Shown here: in pieces, positions 36,496 to 46,855 of the stretch
Position numbering within the stretch: the stretch's first letter is position 1
Layout: the number at the start of each line of letters is the position of its first letter
Origin: JAFAFN01 sp963707555
Lineage (GTDB): Bacteria > Actinomycetota > Acidimicrobiia > Acidimicrobiales > Microtrichaceae
Direction: 5' to 3'
Assembly (NCBI GenBank): GCA_963707555.1
Contig: CAVPQM010000010.1
Coordinates: forward strand, 186,001 to 250,000
DNA: 64,000 nucleotides
Program-made: the position numbers and the translations under genes
The notes under the pieces: generated by a model
What the model saw: only the letters and a program-made list of their open reading frames with translations
Told to the model about the DNA's origin: nothing
Database searches by the model: none

Positions 36496-37905
36496 GTGTC
36501 GAGCTTCTCATCGATCAACACGGCGCTCAGCGGACTGCTCACCCACCGCCAGGCGCTCGACGTCATCGGCCACAACATCGCGAACGCGTCGACCGACGGC
36601 TTCAGCCGACGTCGCGTCGAGCTGAGCCCCGCGGGCAGTTGGGCGGTGCCCTCGCTCTACGGCAGGGCGACGTCCACCGGCGGCGGCGTCAAGGTCGACG
36701 GCATCCTCCGCATCCGCGACGAGTTCCTCGAGGCCCGCGCCCTGCGCGAGCACGGGACGCTCGGGCGGCAGTCGACCGAGGCGGCGACCCTCGCCCGCCT
36801 CGAGGGCACGGTGCCCGAGCCCTCCGACGTCGGACTCGCCGCGCAGCTCGGCGACCTCTACGCCGCCTGGGACGACCTGGCGAACTCGCCGGGTGACTCC
36901 GCTGGCCGCATCGCCGTGCTGCAGCAGGCGTCGACCGTCGCGTCGAGCCTGCAGCGCATCTCCTCGGAGATGCGGGCCATGCGCACGTCGTCGCTGTCCG
37001 AGGCCGTGACGGTCGTCGCGCAGATCAACGAGACCGCCGCCCGCATCGCCGAGCTGAACTCCGCCGTCTCGCGGGCGAACTCCGCCGGGCTCGACCCCCA
37101 CGACCTGGCCGACCAGCGTGACCGGTTGGTCATGTCGCTGTCGCAGGTCGCCGGCATCGAGGTGCGTCACGGCCAGCACGGGTCCGTCGACGTCACCCTC
37201 GGGGGCACCTCGCTGGTGCGGGGCGGCACGTCCGAGCGGCTCCGCGTCACCGAGACCGGAGCGCTGCCCGGTGGCGCCGGCCTGGACGGCGTCCAGGTCC
37301 AGTGGGCGACCGACGGCTACCCCGCGTCGATCGACGGGGGCAGCCTCGGCGGGCTGCTGAACAACCTCAACAACCACATCCCGAAGGCGCTCGGCGAGCT
37401 CGACGCCGTCGCCGGTTCGCTCGTCTCCTCGGTGAACGCGCTGCACCTCACCGGCCAGGGCCTGGACCCGGTGGCCGACGTCGGCCTGCACTTCTGGGAC
37501 CCGACGGGCACGACCGCCGCGACCATCCGGCTCTCGGCCGACGTCGCGGACGACCCGTCGCGCATCGCCGCGGCGGCCGTCGGATCCGGCGACCTCGACG
37601 CCTCGCTCGCCCAGCAGATCGCAGCGCTGCACGACTCCCCCGGCGGCGCCGACGCGCTGTACCAGGACATGATCGGCCGCCTCGCGGTCGAGACGCAGGC
37701 GGCCACACGACGGGTGCACATCCAGGAAGAGGTCACCTACCAGGCCGACGACGCACGCATGTCGGTCTCCGGGGTCAACATGGACGAGGAGCTCGCCTCG
37801 CTGATCACCACGCAGCGGTCCTACGAGGCCGCCGCCCGCCTGTTGACCACCATCGACCAGGCGCTCGACACACTCATCAACCGCACAGGACTGGTCGGCC
37901 GATGA
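36496..37905 (+). CDS. flgK: Hook-filament junction protein FlgK
   Basis: Intact 469-residue protein. N-terminal signature: FSSINTALSGLLTHRQALDV, IGHNIANASTDGFSRRRVEL; C-terminal: VNMDEELASLITTQRSYEAA, ARLLTTIDQALDTLINRTG. It starts with GTG and overlaps flgL (ATGA). It links the hook to the filament. Confidence 0.96.
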   Translation: MSSFSSINTALSGLLTHRQALDVIGHNIANASTDGFSRRRVELSPAGSWAVPSLYGRATSTGGGVKVDGILRIRDEFLEARALREHGTLGRQSTEAATLARLEGTVPEPSDVGLAAQLGDLYAAWDDLANSPGDSAGRIAVLQQASTVASSLQRISSEMRAMRTSSLSEAVTVVAQINETAARIAELNSAVSRANSAGLDPHDLADQRDRLVMSLSQVAGIEVRHGQHGSVDVTLGGTSLVRGGTSERLRVTETGALPGGAGLDGVQVQWATDGYPASIDGGSLGGLLNNLNNHIPKALGELDAVAGSLVSSVNALHLTGQGLDPVADVGLHFWDPTGTTAATIRLSADVADDPSRIAAAAVGSGDLDASLAQQIAALHDSPGGADALYQDMIGRLAVETQAATRRVHIQEEVTYQADDARMSVSGVNMDEELASLITTQRSYEAAARLLTTIDQALDTLINRTGLVGR

Positions 37906-38801
37906 CCCGCATCACGCACACCACCGCCACGCGGACCATGCTCGCCGACATCATGCAGGCGAACCGCGGGATGGTCCGCGCCCAGGAGCGCCTCAGCTCG
38001 CAGAAGGAGCTCTCACGGGCGTCAGACGGTCCGTCGCGGGCGCTCTCGGCGCTCGACCACCGTGCGGTGCTGCGGCGCTCGGCGCAGTTCCAGCGCAACG
38101 CCTCGGATGCACGAGGCTGGATGGTCGCCGGCGACACCGCGCTCACCTCCGGCGTCGAGCTGATGACCCACGTGCGCTCGTTGATCGTCAGTGCCCGCTC
38201 CGGCGCGACCGACCCGAACGCCCTCAAGGCCATCGCCGCCGAGGTCGACGGCGCGCGTGAGGCGATGCTCTCGCTCGCCAACTCCCAGCACCAGGGCCGC
38301 CCGATCTTCTCGGGCACCGCGAACACCACCGACGCCTTCGACGCCACCGGCGCGTACCTCGGCGACCAGGGCGTGGTGATGCGTCCCGTCGCACCGTCGG
38401 TCACGCTCCAGGTGAACCGGAACGGCGAAGAGGTGTTCGGCACCGTCGACGGGGCGAACCCCATGAACGGCAACGTCTTCCAGCTGCTCGGCTCGATCGT
38501 CGCGGCGATCGAGTCCGGCGACGACGCGCAGATGGCGATCGGGCTGGACCAGCTCGACGTGGCCGTGGACCGCATCGAGAGCGCACAGGTGGCCCTCGGT
38601 GCCCGAGCTCGACAGGTCGAGGACGTGATGGCCCGCAACGAGATCTCCGACATCGACCGCCGGACGGCGCTCTCCGAGGCCGAGGACGTCGACATGGCCC
38701 AGGCGCTGATCGACATGCGGGCCAAGGAGTTCAGCTACCAGGCGGCTCTCAGCGCCTCGGCGAAGGTCCTCCAGACCTCGCTGCTCGACTTCCTGCGCTG
38801 A
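37902..38801 (+). CDS. flgL: Hook-filament junction protein FlgL
   Basis: Intact 299-residue protein, flagellin-like ends: TRTMLADIMQANRGMVRAQE, RLSSQKELSRASDGPSRALS; C-terminal: SEAEDVDMAQALIDMRAKEF, SYQAALSASAKVLQTSLLDF. FlgL is the second junction protein on the filament side. The ATG overlaps the flgK stop. Confidence 0.95.
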   Translation: MTRITHTTATRTMLADIMQANRGMVRAQERLSSQKELSRASDGPSRALSALDHRAVLRRSAQFQRNASDARGWMVAGDTALTSGVELMTHVRSLIVSARSGATDPNALKAIAAEVDGAREAMLSLANSQHQGRPIFSGTANTTDAFDATGAYLGDQGVVMRPVAPSVTLQVNRNGEEVFGTVDGANPMNGNVFQLLGSIVAAIESGDDAQMAIGLDQLDVAVDRIESAQVALGARARQVEDVMARNEISDIDRRTALSEAEDVDMAQALIDMRAKEFSYQAALSASAKVLQTSLLDFLR

Positions 38802-38832
38802 GTCCCACCCGCGCGGCGTCCCGTGTCGCTCT

Positions 38833-38888
38833 GGGCCGAATCGCCCCCCCGGCACGGGCCGAATCGCCCCCCGGCACGGGCCGAACGG
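38833..38888 (+). repeat. Short tandem repeat between flgL and fliA
   Basis: Two and a half copies of a 22-23-base unit (gggccgaatcgcccccc followed by ggcac; 38833-38855, 38856-38877, then a truncated third). The unit lengths differ by one C. It lies in the 234-base gap between flgL and fliA; no open frame covers it. Function unknown. Confidence 0.75.
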
Positions 38889-39035
38889 CCTTCGACCCCT
38901 GGGACGTAGGACTCAATCTGAGGGCAACTCATTAAGCAAACGAAGGTCCTCGCCGAAAGGCATGTGCGGCAGCAATTGCGGCCCGCACCTGGACACTCTT
39001 CGGAGATCAGGGCTTCGAAGGGGACGACGTTGACG

Positions 39036-39971
39036 ATGGAACTCGGAGATCTCTCGCGCATGGACGCTGCCACCACGGCTCTGGTCGAACAGCACCTCCC
39101 GCTCGTCGAGCAGGTCGTGCTGCGAGTCTCGAGCTCGTTCCCGAAGTTCGTGGACCGCAGCGAGCTGATCTCGGCCGGCACCCTCGGCCTGGTCGAGGCG
39201 GCGATGCGCTACGACGCCGAGCGTGGCATCCCCTTCGGCGGCTACGCCGTGCAGCGGATCCGGGGAGCGGTGCTCGACGTGGCCCGTTCCGCGGACTGGG
39301 TCCCCCGCTCGATGCGCGAGCTCGCCCGTGACGCCGAGCAGGCCACGAACCAGCTGGCCGTGGAGCACCGCGAGATGCCCGACGAGCAGCAGGTCGCCGA
39401 CCGCATCGGTGTCGACCCGGTCGACCTGCGGCGCATGCAGGAGCGGATCACCCTGGGTGTCACCCGCTCGCTCGACCGCGGTGGCGACCTCGACCACGGG
39501 TCCGACGCCGACCAGATGGTCGATCGGACCGCCCCGTCGATCGAGGAGATGCTCGAGAACACCGAACTGCGCGGCTACCTGCGCGCTGCGCTCGACTCGC
39601 TGCCGGAGCGGCTGCGGATCATCACCGTCGGGCTGTACCTCGAGAACCGGAGCTTCGACGAGCTCGCCGACCTGCTCGGCGTGACGCCGTCGAGGATCTC
39701 GCAGCTGCGCTCCGACGCGATCGACATGATCCGCCACGGCATGGACAGCCAGTTCCGGCCGACGAGCGATGAGCGACCCAAGGGCCGGGTCGCGATCCGT
39801 CAGGCGCGCTACGCGAGCGACATCGCGATGCACTCCGACATGGTCACCCGGCTCTCCGGCGGCGGCGACTCCCGGCGTCAGGGCGCCGCGTGGCACGAGG
39901 AGTCGATGCCCGCTGCGAACGTGCCCGACGCCGCTGCCGACTGGACCGGCGAGACCGCACGCATCGCCTGA
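39036..39971 (+). CDS. fliA: Flagellar sigma factor FliA (sigma-28 family)
   Basis: RNA polymerase sigma factor of the FliA/SigD/WhiG group. Region 2: LPLVEQVVLRVSSSF, LISAGTLGLVEAAMRYDAER, FGGYAVQRIRGAVLDVARSA, DWVPRSMRELARDAEQATN. Region 4: LRAALDSLPERLRIITVGLY and FDELADLLGVTPSRISQLRS, the helix-turn-helix that reads the -35 element. The W-V-P-R-S and GAVLD segments mark the flagellar class. ATG 39036 (311 residues) is used; a TTG six bases earlier is nearer to AAGGGG. The last 50 residues are an unusual extension. It is the probable reader of the CTCA-N17-CCGA elements here. Confidence 0.93.
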   Translation: MELGDLSRMDAATTALVEQHLPLVEQVVLRVSSSFPKFVDRSELISAGTLGLVEAAMRYDAERGIPFGGYAVQRIRGAVLDVARSADWVPRSMRELARDAEQATNQLAVEHREMPDEQQVADRIGVDPVDLRRMQERITLGVTRSLDRGGDLDHGSDADQMVDRTAPSIEEMLENTELRGYLRAALDSLPERLRIITVGLYLENRSFDELADLLGVTPSRISQLRSDAIDMIRHGMDSQFRPTSDERPKGRVAIRQARYASDIAMHSDMVTRLSGGGDSRRQGAAWHEESMPAANVPDAAADWTGETARIA

Positions 39972-39978
39972 ACGCACT

Positions 39979-40006
39979 CGGCGCCGGCACGGGAGGTCCC
40001 GCGCCG
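39979..40006 (+). terminator. Imperfect hairpin after fliA
   Basis: Nested inverted repeats (cggcgc ... gcgccg, with ggga ... tccc inside) begin eight bases after the fliA stop. There is no T-tract. Likely the fliA terminator, moderate support. Confidence 0.4.
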
Positions 40007-40017
40007 ACGCCGATCCC

Positions 40018-40131
40018 CGAAATCCGTCGCCGAATCAGAGTGATCGCACCGAATCCGAACCGGATGTCGAGAGGCCCATCCAGTTCCGACTCGGAATCGA
40101 GGTGATCGCACCGAATCCGAGCCGGATGTCG
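40018..40131. repeat. Two copies of a ~52-bp dispersed intergenic repeat
   Basis: Copies at 40018-40069 and 40079-40131 share gtgatcgcaccgaatccga and end in ccggatgtcg. Their first halves (atccgtcgccgaat, ttccgactcggaat) are self-complementary. Related copies occur at 58472-58530, 58544-58602 and, on the other strand, 55172-55200. No coding potential. They sit between the fliA stop and the convergent lipoprotein gene. Confidence 0.85.
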
Positions 40132-40150
40132 GGGGCGGGGGCTCCGAGGC

Positions 40151-40916
40151 TCACACCGGCGGAGCGGGGCAGTTCACCACGTAGTCCCACAACGTCCCGG
40201 CTCCGGAGCCGGTGACCACGACCGTCACCACGGTCGAGGTGCCGGCGGGAACGTTGACCACCGCAGAGCCCGCCCCGGGCCCGGCGGGTGTGATCGGGTT
40301 GCCGTCCGGGTCGTCGTAGCCGGGGTCACCACGCCAGTCGCTGTCGTAGATCTGGGCTCCCTCGTAGGAGACCACGAACCGGTCAGGCTGGCTGAGCGCG
40401 TCGAAGTCGAGGACGAACGAGGTCGGACCGGCCACGCCGATGTTGTGCTCGGTGGTGGTCACCCCTTCCCCGCCGGCGGTCGTCTCGGCGTCGCACGGTT
40501 CGGGCGGTTCGGTCGGGCAGTTGCCGTTGTTGTTGGCTCGGAGCTCCGGCGCCGGTGCCGGGTCCGGACATGGCTCCGGGCAGCCGCTGGTGACGTTCGC
40601 CGTCGCGCTGGCCGACGGCGTCGTGCACGGGTCCGGGCAGTTGGTGCCGACGTTCGCCGTCGCACGGGCCGTCGGTGTCGTGCACGGGTCCGGGCAGTTG
40701 GTGCCGACGTTCGCCGTCGCACGGGCCGTCGGTGTCGTGCACGGGTCCGGGCACTGTGGTGACGTTCGCCGTCGCCTCGGCGGCGGCCTTCGGAGTCGCA
40801 CACGGATCGGGGGGTTCTCCGCTCGGCGTGTCCGGAACACACGCCACTGCGAAGCCGACGACCGCCAGGGTGGCGAGCACGACACCCAGTCGCCGTCGCA
40901 CGTTCTTCACTCTCAT
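40151..40916 (-). CDS. Lipoprotein with tandem Cys-rich 19-residue repeats
   Basis: The signal sequence LGVVLATLAVVGFAVACVPD carries a lipobox (VAC). Then come three to four tandem repeats of about 19 residues of the form ATANVGTNCPDPCTTPTAR (57-base units near 40600-40770), each with a CPxPC motif. The C-terminal domain of about 130 residues (TSFVLDFDALSQPDRFVVSY, EGAQIYDSDWRGDPGYDDP, STVVTVVVTGSGAGTLWDYV) looks like a secreted beta-sandwich. One frameshift lies near 40750, at the first repeat. The regular Cys pairs suggest disulfides or metal binding. Family unknown. Confidence 0.72.
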
Positions 40917-41141
40917 GAGTCACTCCCACTGCTACGTGGGCGGGGCGGATTCCCCGCCCGGGGGCGACGGTAGCCGGGTGCCCCAAGTGCATGTGGAGCA
41001 AACAATTGTGTGACGCGTGATCGTTCCCCGGCAGCCCGTCGAGCCCTCTCGACGTGCCCGCTCCGGCGGCGTCACCGAGCGCGCGACGGCCCCGGAAGGG
41101 CTCCGCCACGCGCAGGTCGCGGGCCGGTCCGATCCGTGGGC

Positions 41142-42041
41142 TCAGCGACTGGCGACGAGCGCGGCGGTGTGCTCCAGGCAGGCCACGTCGACCGTGCCGG
41201 GCACGAGGATGAACTCGTCGACGCCCGCGGCCTCGGCCTCGTCGAGCGCCTGCAGCAACCGGTCGCCGTTCCACACCGGCGCGTCGGCGGCCATCGCCCG
41301 GGCGAACCGCTCCCCGAAGATCTGCAGGTACTCGTAGGTGAACTGCTCGAGGGTCGCCTCGGCGTCGTCGATGCCGAGCGTGTAGAAGCACCCGGTCACG
41401 ATCCGGGGCGGCGTCGAGCGCCCTGCCGCCGACCACGCGTCGCGGGCCGCCGACGCGGCGGCCGCCATGTCGGACCCGCTCGCGTTGATCGAGAACCCGG
41501 AGACGCCGTCGGCCCACCTCGCGGCACGGGCGAGCGCCTTGGGACCCATCGCGCCGGCCAGGATCGGCGGCCCACCCGGTTGCACGCACGTCGGCCCGAC
41601 CGGATCGGCGCCCTCGAACGGCGCCCCGCCGGCCCAGAGGCGACGCAGCTCGGCGACCCCGTCGTCGAGTCGCTGGTGGCGACGCTCCATCGACGAACCC
41701 GCGGCCAGGTAGTCGTGCTCGCGCCCGCCGATGCCGACGCCGAGGGTCACCCGGCCGCCGCTCAGCACGTCGAGCGTGGCGAGCTCCTTGGCGACGACGG
41801 GCATGGGGTGCATCGGCAGCACGACCAGGTTGACGAACACACGCACGCGCTCGGTCAGCGCGGCAGCCGCCGCGTTCGTGACGGTCATCTCCTGGTTGCG
41901 GAACGTGATCCGCTCGCCGCACGAGATGCTCGAGAACGGTCCCTCGTCGATGCCCCGGCTCCACTCGAGCGTCGTCGCCCGTGTGTAGTCCCCCGCCATG
42001 GTCGGCAGCGCCACCCCGATGTCCATCGTGTTCCCGCTCAT
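41142..42041 (-). CDS. LLM-class (luciferase-like) flavin-dependent oxidoreductase
   Basis: Intact 299-residue TIM-barrel protein. Typical family segments: DIGVALPTMAGDYTRATTLE at the start, ERVRVFVNLVVLPMHPMPVV, AKELATLDVLSGGRVTLGVG, IGGREHDYLAAG, LRRLWAGG, PPILAGAMGPKALARAARWA. These proteins use FMN or F420; F420 is common in actinobacteria, so the cofactor may be F420, which is inference. Substrate unknown. ATG 42041 used; an internal ATG at 42026 is also possible. No operon partner is evident. Confidence 0.9.
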   Translation of the reverse strand: MSGNTMDIGVALPTMAGDYTRATTLEWSRGIDEGPFSSISCGERITFRNQEMTVTNAAAAALTERVRVFVNLVVLPMHPMPVVAKELATLDVLSGGRVTLGVGIGGREHDYLAAGSSMERRHQRLDDGVAELRRLWAGGAPFEGADPVGPTCVQPGGPPILAGAMGPKALARAARWADGVSGFSINASGSDMAAAASAARDAWSAAGRSTPPRIVTGCFYTLGIDDAEATLEQFTYEYLQIFGERFARAMAADAPVWNGDRLLQALDEAEAAGVDEFILVPGTVDVACLEHTAALVASR

Positions 42042-42109
42042 GGACGGCGATCGTAGACCGAGGACCTGACGCCCCGTCAGGAGGCGCGCCGGTCGCCGCG
42101 GCGCGACGA

Positions 42110-44950
42110 TCACGGTGGCGAGTTGGGGTTGATGTCGGACTCGCTCAGCACCGACGCACACGCCCCGTGGCAGTTGAGCCACCGCAGCACGTCCACCGTG
42201 GCCCGACCGTCCGGCGCCGGCACGGCGTCGTCGAAGTGCACCCGGGCGATCATGCGGTCGACACCGCTGATCGATGCCGTGAGCTCGACGGTGCGCGACG
42301 TCGGAGGGTTGCAGCACACGGTGCCCATGGCGGCACCGGCGAACATGCGACTGCCGAGCCCGTTGAGCACCAGGTCGTTCGCGAACAGCGGCGTGGTCGT
42401 CGCCGGACCCCGCCAGGCGAGGTCGAGGTCGGTCAGCGGCATCCAGGTCATGCCGTGCACGTTGAACGTGGCGCCGGTGGCGCCGGCGACCGCGTTGCTG
42501 GTGACGAGGGACCGTGAGCTGCGGATGTAGGTGTCCGTGCCGACGGACAGCGAGACGTTCTCGATGCCGGGCGGACGGAGCTGGAAGACGTTGCTCCCGT
42601 TGCGGATGCAGGCGTGCCCGTAGTGGGGTGCGCCGTAGTCCGGCACGCACGGCGTCTCGAACCTGACCCTCATCGTCACCCCGGCCAGGTCCGACACGTT
42701 CGTGAAGGCCATCGAGTTGCACCCGGGTGAGTCGGGGGTCTCGAGGTTGACGTCGAGCAGGTCGATCGCGATCTCCTGGTCGGAGTTCATCCCCTCGCCC
42801 TCCACCACGCACCGGTGGCCCGTCGGGCTGCGCAGCTCGACGAACACCCTCGTCGGAATCCGGAAGAGCCCGTCGAAGGGCGGTGGCAACGGACCGGTGG
42901 ACGGAGTGATCCGGAGCACCGCACGCAGATCGGTGATCGCCGGGTCGATCGTCGACGCAGGGTTCGCAAGGCCGGAGACGTCGAAGTTGCCGAGCGAGAG
43001 CGAGTGGGTGAAGGGCGTGGCGGGCGTCCTGGTGCCGCCGGGGTCGGCGACCTCGCAGACGCCGTCGGGACACGGGAGGATGGGCGTCGCTGCCGCAGCG
43101 TCCGCCACGGCGACCGCCCCGGGGTTCGTCCACTCCGTGCTCGACACATCACCCGCACTGCGCACCCGCACGGCGTCGGTGTTCACCTCGACCGCGGCAC
43201 CCGCGATGGTCAAGCTCTGGGAGACGTTGGGGACGAGCAGGTTCGGGAAGAGCTGCATCCGGTGCTCCACCACGATCCGACCCCCGTCGAGGCGTCGCTG
43301 GTTGAAGGCCGTCGTACGGCAGGTGCCCGGCATCTGCTTCAGGTCGAACGAGCTGGTGACGTTGCCGTTCGGCATGCCCGTCACCCAATCGGTGGAGCAG
43401 ATCTGGTTCGTCGCGGAGTGGACGGTGAACCGGCTGCGACGGCTGCCGATGAGGTTGTTCGGGGTGGTGCCCTCGGTGCCGGTGAGCATCACTCGCAGGG
43501 AGTCGACGTCCGCCGCACCGGAGGTCGCGAGGTTGAGGGTGTAGCGACGCACCGGCACGCACTCGCCGAAGTCGTTGACGTCGGCCGCATCCGGATAGAA
43601 GTAGCCAGCGAACGGGTTCTGGACGCGACAGCGGAACGACTGCGTGACCGGAGTGCTGGGCGTCGTCCGGTTGAGCGTCACCGCGACGCCGGTCGGAACC
43701 GAGATCTGCTGGAAGATCGCCGGATGAGCGTCGCCGCTCGCAGGGCGGGCCGGACAGATCGCGACGCGCCCGAGGGTGTGGGTGAGGCGCGTCCAGCCGG
43801 CGGTCACGATCGACGTGCCCGAGACATCGGGGTTGCACAGCACCGACGACGGGTCGTTCACCAGCGCCGGGGTGCCCTGCACTCCGTCCGCCAGCTCCCA
43901 ATTCTGCCGAGCGCCGAACACGTAGTACGAGCCCGGGCTCGAGAAACGCAGCTCGCTGCCCTGGAACGAGTAGATGCCCGGCTGGAACCAGAACGTCTTG
44001 TTCTGACAGCCCGGGATCGGGGACGTGTAGTCGTTCGCGGCCGCATTGAAGCGGGCCGCTGCGGTCAGCTCGCTGAGCCGCAGGGTCTGTTCGGCGTTGT
44101 AGACCCCGGGCGAGAACGTCACGACCGGGCTGGTCGACGAGCACCCCGACGGGACCGACACGGGCGTCGTCGGCGGGACGAGTGCCGCGAGGTTCGCCGC
44201 GCTGTCGGCCTGCAGGTTCGCCGCCTCTGGTGAGCCGCACGTGGGCGATCCGGAGCTGTCGGAGATGCTCCCGGGTCCCGTGCCCGCCAGCATCCCGCAG
44301 TCCGTGGGCCCCGATCCGCCGAGACCGGGGCGTCCCTGGTTGTACTCGCCACCGGTCTCGATCGCCGGACTGCCGCCGATCGGATTGCGCAGCGCAGCGG
44401 CCCCGCGTCGCACGGTCACTCCGGAATCGAAGCGCAGTGCTTCCTGGCCCGAGTGCACCAGCGACACGTCGCCGGCGCTCGCTGCCGGCCTCGGGTTGAA
44501 GCCGGCCGCCCCCCACGGAAGACAGCCCGCAGTGGCGTTCGACGCGCAGTCGTCGGTCCAGCCGACGTACGCGCCGTTGTACCCGTGGACGCCGACGAGT
44601 CGGACCTGGTCGGTCATCGACACACCCGAGGTCGACGACGTGCACGAGACGTCGACGGTGCGGGTGCCGATCTGCTGGTCCTCGAGGTACGGCTGTGCGC
44701 GCGGGTTGCACGGCACGTCGCGCATCTTCTCGATCGCGTTCTCGATCGCGCCGTCGGCCGCACGACGATCCTGCGCGGCTTCTTCCTGGGAGCGGGTGAC
44801 GCGCATGGTGGTCATCATCAGCCCGAGCAGCGCGGCGATGGTGATGCCGGTGAACGCGATGACGGCGAGCACCGCGGCCAACGCGAAACCGCCCTGGTCG
44901 GACACCGCGGCGCGGCGCCGGGCGTGCAGCACGTCGGAGAGCCGGATCAC
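42110..44950 (-). CDS. Large PilX-like pilin protein (triad 1)
   Basis: Intact 946-residue protein. The N-terminus is a class III/type IV pilin-like segment: SDQGGFALAAVLAVIAFTG then ITIAALLGLMMTTMR, with a Gly-Phe cleavage-like site. An assembly helix follows (AADGAIENAIEKM). The rest is a large Ser/Thr/Pro-rich extracellular region of beta structure with NKTFWFQPGIYSFQGSELRF and several Cys. Near the end is VCCNPPTSRTVELTASISG and WLNCHGACASVL, conserved in the paralogue 47558-50320. The GTG at 44950 overlaps the stop of the previous gene (GTGA). It may be an adhesive or tip pilin. Confidence 0.8.
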   Translation of the reverse strand: MIRLSDVLHARRRAAVSDQGGFALAAVLAVIAFTGITIAALLGLMMTTMRVTRSQEEAAQDRRAADGAIENAIEKMRDVPCNPRAQPYLEDQQIGTRTVDVSCTSSTSGVSMTDQVRLVGVHGYNGAYVGWTDDCASNATAGCLPWGAAGFNPRPAASAGDVSLVHSGQEALRFDSGVTVRRGAAALRNPIGGSPAIETGGEYNQGRPGLGGSGPTDCGMLAGTGPGSISDSSGSPTCGSPEAANLQADSAANLAALVPPTTPVSVPSGCSSTSPVVTFSPGVYNAEQTLRLSELTAAARFNAAANDYTSPIPGCQNKTFWFQPGIYSFQGSELRFSSPGSYYVFGARQNWELADGVQGTPALVNDPSSVLCNPDVSGTSIVTAGWTRLTHTLGRVAICPARPASGDAHPAIFQQISVPTGVAVTLNRTTPSTPVTQSFRCRVQNPFAGYFYPDAADVNDFGECVPVRRYTLNLATSGAADVDSLRVMLTGTEGTTPNNLIGSRRSRFTVHSATNQICSTDWVTGMPNGNVTSSFDLKQMPGTCRTTAFNQRRLDGGRIVVEHRMQLFPNLLVPNVSQSLTIAGAAVEVNTDAVRVRSAGDVSSTEWTNPGAVAVADAAAATPILPCPDGVCEVADPGGTRTPATPFTHSLSLGNFDVSGLANPASTIDPAITDLRAVLRITPSTGPLPPPFDGLFRIPTRVFVELRSPTGHRCVVEGEGMNSDQEIAIDLLDVNLETPDSPGCNSMAFTNVSDLAGVTMRVRFETPCVPDYGAPHYGHACIRNGSNVFQLRPPGIENVSLSVGTDTYIRSSRSLVTSNAVAGATGATFNVHGMTWMPLTDLDLAWRGPATTTPLFANDLVLNGLGSRMFAGAAMGTVCCNPPTSRTVELTASISGVDRMIARVHFDDAVPAPDGRATVDVLRWLNCHGACASVLSESDINPNSPP

Positions 44951-46855
44951 TTGACCACCACCGGGACGTCGACCCAGGCGCTCCACGCGACCGGACCACC
45001 CGCGGACGCCTCGACGCCGACCCTGGCACGGGCGGTCGTGCCGGTTCCGGTGCACGGGCTGGGCGGCAGGGCCCGCTGCGGAGCGGCCGACGCTGCGACC
45101 GGCTGGTTCGCGACGCCCCGGGCGCAGCCGTTGTTCGACGCCTCGAGGTCGACCAGGTAGCGGCGCGCTCCGGGCCGCGGGTCCCACATGAGCACGTTGT
45201 TCACCACTCGGACGTTGGTCGGCGCGGCCGGCGTGCCCGGCACGATGATCTCGAGGGTGCGGCGGGCGGTCCGACCCTCGTCGTCGGTGACCGTCAGCGT
45301 CGCGGTGTACGTGCCCGGCCCGGGGTACGTGTACTGCAACGGTGAGCCGCTGCCGTTGCCGGCGAGCAGTCCGAACTGCCAGGCATAGGTGAGTCCGGCG
45401 CCGTCGGATTCGCTGGCGTCGAAGGAGTAGGTGGTACCGGACACCCGCGTCGCGACGAACCGGGCCACGGGTGCGCCCGGTTCGGGCTCGGGCTCTTCGC
45501 CCGGATCAGGGTCCGGCTCCTCGACCGGCGGAGCGGTCGGGTCGATGACCGTGACATCGTTCGCCTGGACAGAGGTGAGGCCGTGGCGATCGGTCACGGT
45601 CAGCTCGACCACCAGCTCGCCGATCGCCCAGGCCGGCACGGGGAAGCTCGCCGTCGCGGCGTTCGACGTCCACTCGTAGCCGGGGTTGTCCTCCGGAGGC
45701 AGCGCCGAACTGATCCGCCAATGGTGCGCCACTACCGCGTCGTCGGGGTCGCTCGACCCGGTGCCGTCGAGCTGCAAGGTGGTCTCACCCGCGATGGCGG
45801 TCAGCGGTGACACGTTGGCGACCGCGGTCGGCGCCCGGTTGGTCACCTCGAGGAGCCGGTACGAGAAGTTCTGCGCGCCGTCGTCGTCGGTGACGGTCAG
45901 TCGCACCCGGTAGACACCGACGTCGTTCAGGACCCAGTCGACGATCTCCTCGTCGTGGTCCAGGTCGAAGCTCGGGTTGGTGCCCTCGGGACCGTTCGGC
46001 AGCTCCCACCGGTAGGTCAGCGGCGAGCCGTCCGGGTCCAAGGAGTCGGCCGCGCTGAGGCGCACCGTGGTCGCGGGCGATCCGGGACCGTTCCAGGTCT
46101 GGTTGAGCACGGTGATGCGGGCGATCGGCAGGAAGTTGCCGCCGGGATCCGCGGCCAGCGATGCCAGGTCGGTGCGCCGGGTCGCGTTCAGCAGGACCGG
46201 CGGCCGGGTGTCACCCTCGGAGTCGCGCTGGGTCACACGCAGGCTCAGCTGGCGGCAGGCATCGGCGGGATCGGCCGCCGTCGAGCACGAGGCGCTCGTC
46301 GCAGCAGCCGACGGGTCCACGTCCTCGACCACCTGCGACTGACGCTGGAGCGTGCCGGTGTTGGCGCCGCACTGGGTGCGCCAGATGCTGGAGCGCCCGG
46401 CGACGACCGAGTTGCCGGTCGCGCATGGGGGCGACGGAGTAGATGGTCTTGACCCGCGACTCGCCCTGCGAGATCAGCACCGCCAGGTGGCGGACGCCGG
46501 GCCCACCCGAGGCTGCGCTCGCGATGCAGGGCTCGCGCCACGTCGACCACTCGGTGCCCGGCTCGTCGGCCAGGGCGCCCGTCGGGTCGTAGGCCCGTGC
46601 TGCGCCGGCGACGGTCACGTCACGGGGGAAGTTGCCCCGGAGCAGGCCGGCCTGGGCCGAGACGATCATGCCGTCGCGCTGCACCGGCTGCTGGCGCATC
46701 GTCAGGAGCATCCAGGCGAACAGCGGGCCGATGATGAGCCCGGAGATCGCGACGACCAACAGCACCTCGAGCAGGGTGTAGCCGTGCTGCGCGCGGTGAC
46801 GCGACGCTCTGAGCCGCTCCCTGTGCGCTGCGAGGAGCTCGGCGGTTGCGCTCAT
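44947..46855 (-). CDS. PilW-like minor pilin with PKD domains (triad 1), one frameshift
   Basis: Prepilin signature near residue 24: QHGYTLLEVLLVVAISGLII with the N-methylation Glu at +5. It continues through GESRVKTIYSVAPM, then after a frameshift near 46425 VVEDVDPSAAATSASC. Three PKD-like domains follow (YRWELPNGPEG, HHWRISSALP, YAWQFGLLAGNG, with LTVTDDDGAQ/LTVTDDEGR) and a C-terminal fibronectin-like segment (APTNVRVVNNVLMWDPRPGA). Pilin-PKD fusion at the tip of a pseudopilus would expose a binding domain. The ATG at 46855 overlaps the preceding pilin stop. Confidence 0.8.

Noticed and set aside
40018..40131. CRISPR array or attachment site
   Set aside because: Only two copies, spacer of nine bases, repeat is palindromic and also found elsewhere as pairs; no cas gene or integrase.
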